DNA of 53,105 nucleotides from Oculatella sp. LEGE 06141 (lineage in GTDB: Bacteria; Cyanobacteriota; Cyanobacteriia; Elainellales; Elainellaceae), in NCBI RefSeq assembly GCF_015207605.1, contig NZ_JADEWO010000046.1, forward strand, positions 1 to 53,105. Reading direction: 5' to 3'. A program made the position numbers and the translations under genes. This document shows, one piece after another, positions 1 through 8,909 of the stretch; within the stretch, counting starts at the first letter, position 1, and each line of letters begins with the position of its first letter. Under the pieces are notes generated by a model. It did not search any database and had not been told where the DNA came from. It worked only from the letters and a program-made list of their open reading frames with translations.

Positions 1-3000
1 TGGCGACGGCGCTGTGGAAAGCGTTGCAGGAAGGGTTCGTCATTCCACAGACTCAGGTGTACAAGTTCTATTTGGCGGATGAAGCGCAGGCGAGTTCCAC
101 GCCGAGTGCAGAACTGGGGCATGAACCTACCGTTGCCTATCGCTTTTTGCACGACCGTGTGCAGCAAGCAGCGTATTCTTTGATTCCAGTCGAGCAGAAG
201 CAGGCCACTCACCTCCAAATTGGCCAACTGCTGTTGAGCCATACTTCCGTCAGCGAGCAAGAGGAAACCCTGTTTGAGATTGTCAACCAACTCAACATGG
301 CTAAATCTCTGATTGACAGGCGCGCTGAGAAAACGCAACTCGCCCAACTGAATCTGCAAGCTGGACAAAAAGCAAGGAGTGCCACTGCTTATGCTGCCGC
401 ACTGGAATACTTTGTAACTGGCATTGAGTTGCTAGGCGAAAATTGCTGGCAGGCTCAATACAGTCTTAGCTTAGAGCTATATACATCTGCCACTGAAGCA
501 GCTTATTTGGGCGGTCATTTTCAGCAAATGGCTGATTTGGCCGCCATTGTTCTCGAACACACCAGAACTCTATTGGATCGGGTCAAGGTTTACGAAGTTG
601 AAATCCAGGCCGCTCAGGCGCAAGCGCAGCCGTCAAAGGCAATAGAAATTGCCCGACAAATTTTGCGACAGTTAGGGGTTCATTTTCCGGAACAGCCCAA
701 TGAACAGGATATTGGACAGGCCATGGGGGAAACGCTATCGCTGTTAGCAGGTAGACAACCACTGGATTTAATTGCTCTGCCGCAGATGAGCGATCCCAAG
801 CAATTAGCAATTATGGAGATTCTAGCCAGTGTAATGGCTTCTGCCTATGTTGCGGCACCAACATTGCTGCCCCTCGTTATGCTCGAACAGGTAAAGTTAT
901 CGTTGCAGTATGGCAATAGCTTATTCTCTTCTGATGGCTATTGCGGTTATGGCGTTATTCTGTGTGGAGTGGCAGGAGACATTGAAACGGGCTATCAATT
1001 TGGTCAGTTAGCACTTTTAGTAGAAGAACAACTCAATACCAAAAAACTCAAGGCCAGAACCTACGGACAGGTTAATTGCTGCATTTCCCATTGGAAAGAG
1101 CCGCTTGTGAATACCTTGTCTTATTTGCGAGAGGGATACCAAAGTGGCCTGGAAGTTGGAGACTTAGAATGGGGTGGCATTTGTGCTGTTCTTTACCTCA
1201 TGCACGCTTGGTTTGCAGGCAAGGAACTAAATGACCTGAGTCGAGAGGGGGCAGCTATTTGTGCCCAATTTACTCAACTCAAGCAGGAAACCATGTCTAA
1301 GCAGGGAGCTATTTTTCAACAAGCTATCCTGAATTTGCTAGGTCGTTCTCCTCACGCTTGGGATTTTGCAGGAGATGCTTTTGATGAAGCAAAGCATCTG
1401 CCGATTTTGTTGGAAGCGGGGAATCAAACAGTACTGTGCTACCTTAATGTCAGTCAATTAGTCCTGTGTTATCTATTTGGGCAACATGAGCGGGCGATCG
1501 CAACAGCTATTAAACTAGAAAGCTATTTAGGTGCCGCTACAGGGATGTCATTGATTCCGGTCTTTCATACCTATGATTCTCTGGCACATCTAGCTGTTTG
1601 TTCTCAGGTTTCAGAGATAGAACAACAGCGCATTCTCAAACGAGTAACCGCTAATCAAGACAAGATAAAAGTGTGGGTTTCTCATGCTCCAGCCAATCAA
1701 TTACATAAATTTGATTTAGTTGAAGCAGAACTACATCGAGTTTTGGGTCACACCGTTGAGGCGATCGACCATTACGATCGCGCCATTGCTGGAGCCAAAA
1801 CGAACGGGTATCTCCAAGAAGAAGCCTTAGCAAATGAACTGGCTGCCAGGTTCTACCTCAACTGGGGCAAAGAGAAAGTTGCCGCCGTCTACATGCAGGA
1901 AGCGTACTACTGTTATGCCCGCTGGGGAGCCAGAGCCAAAACCGATGACCTGGAAATTCAATACCCCAATTTACTGCGCCCCATTCTCCAGCAAGCAGCC
2001 CAAACCCTGAACCCCTTTGAAACCTTAACGTCCATTGCGGCTCCCAAGCTTTCGATCCATAGCTCCACAACCACCAACCGCTCTTCTGGTACGAGCATCA
2101 ATACCGCACTAGATTTTGCTGCCATTCTCAAAGCGTCCCAGAGCCTTTCGAGCACCATTCAACTCGACGACCTGCTGCACCAGTTAACTCAGATTATTTT
2201 GCAGAACTCAGGCGGCGATCGCTGCGCGTTAATCCTGCCCAACCACGCTGGCACATGGCAAATTGAAGCCATCGCCACACCCGAAACTACAGAACTTTGT
2301 TCGGCGCTCCTGGACGGCAATACCAACGTGCCCATTAAACTGGTTCAGTACGTCAAAAATACCCAGGAAGTAATAGTCATTGATGATCTTAAAACTGAGT
2401 TGCCAATTCTAGACGAGCATTTAATACAGCGACAGCCCAAGAGTATTCTGTGCTTACCTGTGCTTAACCAGGGAAAGCTACTCGGCATTCTGTATTTAAC
2501 CAATCAATCAACCAGTGGAGCATTCACTAACGATTGCATCGTGATTCTCAACTTTCTCTGCACTCAGGCGGCCATTGCTCTGGAAAATGCTCAGCTTTAT
2601 CAACAAGCTCAGATCTATGCCCAGCAGCTTGAACAATCCCAGATCCAGATTGTCCAGAGTGAAAAAATGGTGTCGCTGGGAAATCTGGTGGCAGGTGTTG
2701 CCCATGAAATCAATAACCCGATTGGCTTTCTGAATGGCAGTATCGATAATGCGATCGAGTATGTGCAAGACTTACTCGACTATCTAACACTGTATCAGCA
2801 ACATCATCCTGCTACGGTGCAACCGGTTCAAAATAAGGCTGATGCTATCGATTTAGAGTTCCTCTGTGAAGACTTGCCAAAGCTTCTGGACTCAATGAAA
2901 GGTGCGACCGATCGGATCAAAGATATTAGCACCAGCCTCCGCACCTTCTCTCGTGCTGATACTGAATACAAAGTTAATGCCAATCTGCACGACGGACTTG

Positions 3001-3473
3001 ATAGCACCCTGCTGATATTGAAATATCGCCTTAAAGCCAATGAGTATCGACCCACCATTCAGGTGACTCAAGACTATGGTGATTTGCCGCTAGTCGAATG
3101 TTTTCCTGGTCAGCTTAACCAGGTATTTATGAATATCCTGGCAAACGCGATCGATGTCTTTGACGAAGCCGCTCAGCACCTGTCTTTCGATGATTTAGCA
3201 GCCAAACCGCAGGAAATCACGATTCAAACCGCTGTGCTGGATGACCACAATGCCGTAGAAATTCGCATTCGTGACAACGGTGTTGGCATGACAGAAGAGG
3301 TGAAAACCAGAATCTTTGATCACCTGTTTACCACCAAAGGCGTGGGCAAAGGCACGGGGTTAGGGCTGGCGATCGCGCGACAAATTGTGACCGAGCAACA
3401 TAGTGGCAGCCTGCATGTGCAGTCTGAGTTAGGTCAGGGCACCGAGTTCTGCATTCGACTGCCAATGGCGTGA
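1..3473 (+). CDS. Giant hybrid sensor histidine kinase, C-terminal part (AAA/TPR-like region, GAF, HisKA, HATPase)
   Basis: The frame is open to the left edge of the window, so the 5' end, where this family usually carries a Ser/Thr kinase and an AAA ATPase domain, is missing. What remains is about 1156 residues. Roughly residues 1-690 are helical, TPR/SARP-like (FLHDRVQQAAYSLIP is typical of the family). A GAF domain lies at about 700-870. The kinase core follows: H-box HEINNPIGF near residue 901, N-box NQVFMNILANAID, G1 IRDNGVGM and G2 GKGTGLGLAIA. It is predicted to be a cytoplasmic signalling kinase whose stimulus may bind the GAF domain. No response regulator is adjacent in the window. 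The stop codon TGA is itself the start of a dispersed repeat copy. The family is certain; the signal is unknown. Confidence 0.93.
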   Translation, partial: ATALWKALQEGFVIPQTQVYKFYLADEAQASSTPSAELGHEPTVAYRFLHDRVQQAAYSLIPVEQKQATHLQIGQLLLSHTSVSEQEETLFEIVNQLNMAKSLIDRRAEKTQLAQLNLQAGQKARSATAYAAALEYFVTGIELLGENCWQAQYSLSLELYTSATEAAYLGGHFQQMADLAAIVLEHTRTLLDRVKVYEVEIQAAQAQAQPSKAIEIARQILRQLGVHFPEQPNEQDIGQAMGETLSLLAGRQPLDLIALPQMSDPKQLAIMEILASVMASAYVAAPTLLPLVMLEQVKLSLQYGNSLFSSDGYCGYGVILCGVAGDIETGYQFGQLALLVEEQLNTKKLKARTYGQVNCCISHWKEPLVNTLSYLREGYQSGLEVGDLEWGGICAVLYLMHAWFAGKELNDLSREGAAICAQFTQLKQETMSKQGAIFQQAILNLLGRSPHAWDFAGDAFDEAKHLPILLEAGNQTVLCYLNVSQLVLCYLFGQHERAIATAIKLESYLGAATGMSLIPVFHTYDSLAHLAVCSQVSEIEQQRILKRVTANQDKIKVWVSHAPANQLHKFDLVEAELHRVLGHTVEAIDHYDRAIAGAKTNGYLQEEALANELAARFYLNWGKEKVAAVYMQEAYYCYARWGARAKTDDLEIQYPNLLRPILQQAAQTLNPFETLTSIAAPKLSIHSSTTTNRSSGTSINTALDFAAILKASQSLSSTIQLDDLLHQLTQIILQNSGGDRCALILPNHAGTWQIEAIATPETTELCSALLDGNTNVPIKLVQYVKNTQEVIVIDDLKTELPILDEHLIQRQPKSILCLPVLNQGKLLGILYLTNQSTSGAFTNDCIVILNFLCTQAAIALENAQLYQQAQIYAQQLEQSQIQIVQSEKMVSLGNLVAGVAHEINNPIGFLNGSIDNAIEYVQDLLDYLTLYQQHHPATVQPVQNKADAIDLEFLCEDLPKLLDSMKGATDRIKDISTSLRTFSRADTEYKVNANLHDGLDSTLLILKYRLKANEYRPTIQVTQDYGDLPLVECFPGQLNQVFMNILANAIDVFDEAAQHLSFDDLAAKPQEITIQTAVLDDHNAVEIRIRDNGVGMTEEVKTRIFDHLFTTKGVGKGTGLGLAIARQIVTEQHSGSLHVQSELGQGTEFCIRLPMA

Positions 3474-3533
3474 GGATGGTTTTAACAGTGCTGAATGCCA
3501 CTCGAACCGTCCCCCCAATCCCCAATTCCGGGG
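3472..3533 (+). repeat. Dispersed GAGGATGG repeat, copy A (truncated)
   Basis: It begins GAGGATGGTTTTAACAGTGC and continues through ACTCGAACCGTCCCC. The same start and ACTCGAAC block recur at 8.5, 17.4 and 40.1 kb and, inverted, at 42.6 kb. The first bases overlap the stop codon of the kinase gene. No right-hand inverted end is visible, so this is a partial copy. Confidence 0.6.
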
Positions 3534-3604
3534 TAGAAACTGTTTGTTATAGGGAGAGAAAATTCAAACTGATTGAGGAGAAGATGACTATTATCTTGCC
3601 TGCA

Positions 3605-5398
3605 TCACGATGGTGCACCTGTAGTTGAAGGCGATCGCTTCACTTGCGATTCCAGAATCGAACCATAAAGGGGGCTATGCTGCATCAACTCTTCGTGCGT
3701 TCCTTGCGCCACTAATCGGCCTTTATCCATCAGTAAAATGCGATCGGCGTTTTGCACCGTACTAATGCGCTGAGCAATGACAAACGTAGTGCAGGCTTTC
3801 TGCCGCATTAGGCCATCTAGCGCCGCTTGAATTTGAGCCGCTGTTTTAGCATCTACTGCCGAGGTGCTGTCATCCAAAATCAAAATACTGTAGTTCGTGA
3901 GTAAGGTGCGGGCGATCGCAATTCGCTGTTTTTGTCCGCCCGAAAGCCCAACCCCACGTTCACCTACGATCGTTTCATATCCCTCAGGCAGGCCAGTAAT
4001 GAATTCGTGCATTTGTGCCGCTTTTGCGACCTCAATCACTTCATCCAACGTGGCATTGGATTTAGCATAGGCAATGTTTTCTCGCAACGTTCCCGAAAAG
4101 AGCGTCGTTTCTTGAAAGACAATGCCAATGTGCGATCGCAAACTGGACAGAGTAAAGTCTCGCACGTCTCGCCCATCAATCCGAACCGCTCCAGAACTGA
4201 CATCGTAAAAGCGTGGAATCAGGTTCATGATGGTGCTTTTTCCGGACCCGGTTGTGCCGAGGATGGCAATCAATTCCTTTGGTTTGGTTTCAAAGGAAAC
4301 GCCTTTGATGGCTTCACTAGTGGCTCCAGGATAGCGAAATGATACATGTTCGAAGGTAATTCTGCCGCTACAGCTCTCAAAAGCAACCGCATCAGGGCGA
4401 TCGCGAATTTCGATTTTGGCATCCACCACCTCATACACCCGTTCCGCCGAAGCCGCTGCCTGGGCGATGGCTGGAGCCGCAAACCCAATTAGCAAAATAG
4501 GCTGCAAAATTAACAGCAGATACGAGTTGAATGCGACCAGTTCCCCAACCGAAAAGCGATCGCCAATAACGGCTGCTCCTCCATACCCCACCACCACCAC
4601 CGTTACCAGGTTGCTCAACAAAAAAATGAAGGGAAACGTGTTGCGGATGGCAAGAATTGTCTTCATGTTCGTTTTTACCAGGCTATCGTTCATCCTGGTG
4701 TAGCGATCGGTTTCGGTCGATTCGCGCACAAACGCTTTGACCACCCGCACACCCAGCAAATTTTCTTGCAGGACGGCATTAAGATTACCCAGTTGCTCTT
4801 GCACAAGCCGAAACAGATCGCCATTTCGAGATAGAAACCGTGCCATTAACCAGCCAGCCATTGGAATCACGGTTAGCGTAATCAGTGCCAGTTCCCAGTT
4901 CATGATCAGCAAAATAACCGCAATGCTGACCAGCGTTACCACGGCACTGATGACCTGCATCAAGCTGGTGCTGAGGAACGTGCGAATTTGTTCAATGTCG
5001 CTGGTAACGCGGGTTAACAGTTGGGATGTTTGCGACTGATCGTGGTAACTGAAACTAAGATTTTGGATTTTGCTGAAAATGGTGTTTCGCAGATCATAGG
5101 CAACCCCTTGAGACGCAGCTTCAGCCCAAAAACTTTGCCCAAAGTTGAATAGACCGCGCGCGATCGCCGCAACCACCAGCCAGCCAGCGCTATACAACAC
5201 AACTCGCAGGTTTTGCCCCGCAATGCCCTGATCGATCGCCCAGCGAAACAGTTGAGGTGTTACCGCATAAGCGGCAGTTAACAGCAATGCGCTAAGTAGG
5301 GCACCGAACGCCAGCCAACGGTAGGCGGTTAAACTCCCCAACACGCGTTGCAGCGATCGCATTGACGACTTATCTTGAAGATCGGGTTGCTGAACCAA
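3605..5398 (-). CDS. ABC exporter half-transporter (fused membrane and ATPase domains)
   Basis: 597 residues, the usual length for an MsbA/YheI-type exporter. Residues 1-320 form the six-helix transmembrane domain and about 345-580 the ATPase: Walker A GTTGSGKST, signature LSGGQKQRIAIARTLL, Walker B LILDDSTSAVD. The residue after the Walker B aspartate is Asp instead of the catalytic Glu. That substitution is typical of the degenerate half of heterodimeric exporters such as BmrC/YheI, so a partner encoded elsewhere is likely. The start is TTG with AAGGTGAG about 7 nt upstream; an ATG 12 codons further in (MRSLQRV) is an alternative. The substrate cannot be told. Confidence 0.93.
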   Translation of the reverse strand: MVQQPDLQDKSSMRSLQRVLGSLTAYRWLAFGALLSALLLTAAYAVTPQLFRWAIDQGIAGQNLRVVLYSAGWLVVAAIARGLFNFGQSFWAEAASQGVAYDLRNTIFSKIQNLSFSYHDQSQTSQLLTRVTSDIEQIRTFLSTSLMQVISAVVTLVSIAVILLIMNWELALITLTVIPMAGWLMARFLSRNGDLFRLVQEQLGNLNAVLQENLLGVRVVKAFVRESTETDRYTRMNDSLVKTNMKTILAIRNTFPFIFLLSNLVTVVVVGYGGAAVIGDRFSVGELVAFNSYLLLILQPILLIGFAAPAIAQAAASAERVYEVVDAKIEIRDRPDAVAFESCSGRITFEHVSFRYPGATSEAIKGVSFETKPKELIAILGTTGSGKSTIMNLIPRFYDVSSGAVRIDGRDVRDFTLSSLRSHIGIVFQETTLFSGTLRENIAYAKSNATLDEVIEVAKAAQMHEFITGLPEGYETIVGERGVGLSGGQKQRIAIARTLLTNYSILILDDSTSAVDAKTAAQIQAALDGLMRQKACTTFVIAQRISTVQNADRILLMDKGRLVAQGTHEELMQHSPLYGSILESQVKRSPSTTGAPS

Positions 5399-5798
5399 GG
5401 AAACTCACCTTATACAGAACACTCTCCTTGATTTAGAGTAATGCCGAATGAGCAGAGTGGCGAGTCTGATGGAGTAAATCACGATAACCCAGTCATTAAA
5501 AAACCCCTGGGCGTCTGTCCATGTTTCGACTCCAGGGGCTTTTTAATTTGAATCTTACTCCTCACATTTCCATCTTCTTCCTTATTTGGTTAGTTGCCTA
5601 CCTGCCTTAAGACAGATTTTAAACTGGCTGAACCCTCTATCCTGAGACGTACTTCATTTGGGTGAATATCGGTGCAAATGGAGCCGCAAACGTCCAGGCT
5701 TGCGTTTTGCTTGCGTTAGGGTATTGCTAGAGATAGGGTGCTACAAAACAACGGTCGTTTGATAGCAGTCGTCTGGTTAATCGTTAGGTGGGGGGAGT
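5399..5798. other. Divergent intergenic region
   Basis: 400 bp between the ABC exporter (minus) and the MFS gene (plus). It holds a strong hairpin at 5496-5545 (listed separately) and otherwise no open frame that looks coding. Promoters for both genes must lie here. Confidence 0.6.
5496..5545. terminator. Bidirectional terminator-like hairpin between divergent genes
   Basis: A run of six A precedes CCCCTGG; a 21-nt loop follows; then CCAGGGG, C and TTTTT. Both strands therefore have a GC stem followed by a T tract. It lies upstream of both flanking genes, so it does not end either of them. A short RNA ending here is the simplest explanation. Confidence 0.6.
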
Positions 5799-7109
5799 GT
5801 GGAGAAGTCCAACGTAGAACTGCCAGAACTACTACAAGCGTCGAGTCGGCAGGTTTGGGTTCAGGCGATCGGGCGATCGCTCTATCAAGCAGGCTACGGA
5901 GTCATCCAGTTTTACGTACCGCTGATTTTTGTGAATCAGGTGGGTTTGTCGGCCACCGCTGTTGGCATTGGCATTGGCAGCGGTTCGCTAGCCGGAGTAC
6001 TCGGTCATTTGCTGGGCGGCTATTTAGCTGACTCTCAAGCGTATGGGCGCAAACGCACCCTGTTAATCTCAGCCGGGTTATCCATTCTGTCGGCACTCTT
6101 TTTTGTGGAAACGCAAACTCTGCCGCTGCTGGTGATCGCCAATCTGCTGCTGGGGTTAAGTGCGGGATGTTATTGGACGGCGGCTGATGCGGCAGTGATT
6201 GATGTCACATCCTCTGAGCAGCGGCATAAGGCATTTGCAGTCATGGTGCTGGCCGATAGCCTGGGAGGTGGGCTGGGTATCTTGGGAGGCGGTGTGTTGC
6301 TGGCGATGGCTGCCCAAATTCACGTCCTCTTTCTGGGTACAACTGTGCTGTTTCTGCTGTTTTTGCTGCTGGTTTTACTGGCCGTTGTTGAAACTCGGCA
6401 GGATGATGTAGAGCGAGTGCAGCCCTTACAAGGGTTTGTTAAGGCTCTGAAGGATCGATCGCTGCAACTGTTTGTACTGGTCAACATTCTCTTCACAACC
6501 TACATTGCGCTGGTCAACAGCACGCTGCCGCTCTATTTCACCAACGTGATGTCTGAGACAGCCTCAGAGACCGTTTCGGGGGCAGCATCTGGCACAACGC
6601 TGGTGAGCGTTGCCAACCTGTTTACCTGGTGCTATGTCGGAATTGGCGCAGTCTTACAATGGCCTCTTGTGCAAGGGCTAAATTCTGTCCTGCGGGTGCG
6701 GGTTCTAATGCTATCAATGCTGCTGTGGTGCATTGGGTTCTGCCTGGTGTGGGCGGCTGGATTCGTTACATCTATGCCGCTAATCAGTATGGTTGCAGCC
6801 TTTGGTTTATTGTCGATCGCTACGGCCATCTATAAACCGTTTGCCCCGGCGATTGTGGCAGAACTGGCACCAAAATCATCGCGAGGAATTTATCTGGCCA
6901 TTAGCTACCAGTGTTGGTCGATTGGCTATTTTGTTGGCCCTATTGTAGGAGGTTGGGCAATGGATCAGTCCCATCCCATTGCCGACTACGCCTGGATGGT
7001 TGCCTCTGCCAGTACCCTTTTTGGCCTCGTTATCTTGTATTTCTTGGGTCAGCGTCGCCGTTCAACCCACACAACTCCAGCCGCAGACGATACGGTATCG
7101 GTGATGTAG
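5799..7109 (+). CDS. MFS transporter
   Basis: 436 residues with about 12 hydrophobic segments. A cytoplasmic loop after TM2 reads GGYLADSQAYGRKRTLL, matching the MFS signature G-x3-D-x-GRK/R. The start is GTG, with a purine-rich GGGGGGAG tract just upstream. A similar hydrophilic stretch follows the central loop. It is predicted to be an inner-membrane secondary transporter, probably drug or metabolite efflux; the substrate is not evident. It stands alone, with long gaps on both sides. Confidence 0.88.
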   Translation: MEKSNVELPELLQASSRQVWVQAIGRSLYQAGYGVIQFYVPLIFVNQVGLSATAVGIGIGSGSLAGVLGHLLGGYLADSQAYGRKRTLLISAGLSILSALFFVETQTLPLLVIANLLLGLSAGCYWTAADAAVIDVTSSEQRHKAFAVMVLADSLGGGLGILGGGVLLAMAAQIHVLFLGTTVLFLLFLLLVLLAVVETRQDDVERVQPLQGFVKALKDRSLQLFVLVNILFTTYIALVNSTLPLYFTNVMSETASETVSGAASGTTLVSVANLFTWCYVGIGAVLQWPLVQGLNSVLRVRVLMLSMLLWCIGFCLVWAAGFVTSMPLISMVAAFGLLSIATAIYKPFAPAIVAELAPKSSRGIYLAISYQCWSIGYFVGPIVGGWAMDQSHPIADYAWMVASASTLFGLVILYFLGQRRRSTHTTPAADDTVSVM

Positions 7110-7765
7110 CGCTCGATCGCTTTGCTGTTCTGATATTGCCTACGCTATTTCCCAAGACCAGCAGCTTTCTATCTTCCTAAAGCATCTCTAATCCGCATCA
7201 AGGGTATACCAAACGGTGATGCTGTCGCTTAATGGTGTCTGCTATTTTTCTTTCACAGTATAAATTATCAGGTGCAACTCCTGGTATCGTCGGCGCAAGA
7301 CAATGACGGCCAAAAACTAACCGATTGAAGCGACAACAGTTTGGCCTGTACTCTCAAATTTCGGCTTCCGTTCATAGCAGATTTTGAATTATCCTGACTG
7401 ATTTCCTCCGGTTTAAGCTTAACGTGAATGATTCTTCATCAACCTGTAGCAGTTTCATCAAATTGAAGTAGGAATCAGTCTATAATTAAACGTTCAAAAT
7501 CTTGTAGCGTTTAACTGTTAGCGGCGATCGCTGCCGCCAGGTCAGCTATAAACACGCCAGCTAATTATTCTTTGCAAGCGATTTTAGGAAAAGTGATTAA
7601 TTTGATGATAAGTTTTCAAATTTGCACTTTAATAGAAGTAGTACATACATGAAACAATGAGCGATGGTTCATTAACATTGAAATGAATGTCATCTGTTTG
7701 ATAGAGTCATTCATCGACCTCGATAACGACTAACCATCATCATCTAACGGTAGGAATTTTGAGCA
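7110..7765 (+). other. Long intergenic region, nothing coding seen
   Basis: 656 bp, AT-rich toward the right. A short inverted repeat, ATGAATG/CATTCAT, lies at about 7683-7714, some 50 bp before the next start, and could be an operator. No other structure is supported. Confidence 0.5.
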
Positions 7766-8458
7766 ATGCAGAATTTAAAGTCAGCGAATCTTGCCTCTGA
7801 AGTCCCTTTGTCTAAACTGCTAGACATCGATTCTGATTTGGCGGCACAAGAAACTCAACTGTTAGCAGAATTAGAGTTAATTCAAGAAAAACGGAAGAGT
7901 TTACAAACGGTTCTCACCCTGTTTTCCGGCAGCCCGACATCCCTATCGAATCTGCCTACACCCACTACGGCTGAACCGCCTGTAGTACCTGAAGCGCCTG
8001 TGCCCTCTACGATTGAAACCACCGTTGAAGATTCAACTCCTGTAACAGTAGAACCATCTTTAGGGGTTGAATCAAACGGGTCGGCATCCAAATCACCCCA
8101 CGATCAAAAAACTCGTCGCTCGAAATCAGAAACCAAATCTGCTGCCACATCAGCGCGATCGGGTAAGACTCGCAGAGGCCAGGATTTACAGCAATACATC
8201 CGAGCAGAATTTAACCAGAGTTCGCTCTCTCAGGCCGTTGGTATGGTGTTGCAACAACAGCCAAAGGATGTAGTTGGCATCCCAGAAATTATTGACTCTA
8301 TCTTTATTGAAGACACACCCAAACAGGTGCGGAGCGTTGCCAGCAATCGCATTTCAACCATTCTTTCAACGGGTCAAAAAGCAAACAAATGGTATCGCGG
8401 TAGAACCGGACGCTACAGCATTTCTCAATCGGCAGCATCAGCCGACCTGAAATCGTAA
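7766..8458 (+). CDS. Unknown protein: coiled coil, acidic linker, C-terminal winged-helix-like domain
   Basis: 230 residues, not assigned to a named family. Residues 18-52 (LDIDSDLAAQETQLLAELEL region) form a short coiled coil. Residues 55-130 are rich in Pro, Thr, Val, Glu and Ser and look disordered. Residues 130-145 are basic (Lys/Arg). Residues 145-222 look like a small winged-helix/HARE-like domain (VVGIPEIIDSIF, then RISTILSTGQ and WYRGRTGRYSI). By inference it is a DNA- or protein-binding regulatory adaptor. Start ATG with AGGAAT upstream. A monocistronic unit, given the long gaps on both sides. Confidence 0.75.
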   Translation: MQNLKSANLASEVPLSKLLDIDSDLAAQETQLLAELELIQEKRKSLQTVLTLFSGSPTSLSNLPTPTTAEPPVVPEAPVPSTIETTVEDSTPVTVEPSLGVESNGSASKSPHDQKTRRSKSETKSAATSARSGKTRRGQDLQQYIRAEFNQSSLSQAVGMVLQQQPKDVVGIPEIIDSIFIEDTPKQVRSVASNRISTILSTGQKANKWYRGRTGRYSISQSAASADLKS

Positions 8459-8909
8459 GCAGTACCGTTTGCTTAACGTTTTGTTTGAAAGTTGTTTGAT
8501 CCGTTTCAGCCGCCAGTCTCTATCCTAAGAGGATAGTTTTAAAGGTATTGATGGTCACTCGAACTGTTCCCTAACCCCCCCGGGGGGACTTTGAAACAGA
8601 ATCGGCTCGGAAGTCTCCCAAGGTTGAGGTAATTTAGGGACAAATGCAGCCCATTTGATCCATTTAAAGCAACCTCGAAGCAGTCATACCTCTTGCCCCA
8701 TACGTTCCTCAAAAATGCGGAAGGTGTGGGGCAAAAAGGTTTGAGTAACCAACAGATTCACGAACCAATAGCTATTCATTAGCCATAACACCATCTTTTT
8801 TAGATAAACCTGATATTTTGGCTGCAAGGGAACACAATTGCGTCGAGACGGCTACCTGCCAAAATTTCGAGCAGTACTAGAGTGAATCCTGTTAACGTCT
8901 CATGTAGAA
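8459..8909. other. Intergenic region occupied by a MITE-like repeat
   Basis: 451 bp with no coding frame. Most of it is the dispersed repeat copy B (8528-8750). The remainder to 8909 would hold the promoter of the antiporter gene. Confidence 0.5.
8528..8750 (+). repeat. Dispersed GAGGATGG repeat, copy B, with inverted internal segment
   Basis: It starts GAGGATAGTTTTAAAGG, includes CACTCGAACTGTTCCC, and ends around AGGTTTGAGTAACC, the inverted form of the same motif. The inner block GACTTTGAAACAGAATCGGC at about 8588 is the reverse complement of the block in copy C, so the centre has flipped relative to the ends. A hairpin TTGCCCCA/TGGGGCAA lies at 8693-8734. Confidence 0.55.

Noticed and set aside
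5553..5570. ACTCCTCACATTT resembling the Yfr1 small RNA core
   Set aside because: It comes after, not before, the terminator hairpin on the plus strand, and the match stops short of the full 11-nt core.
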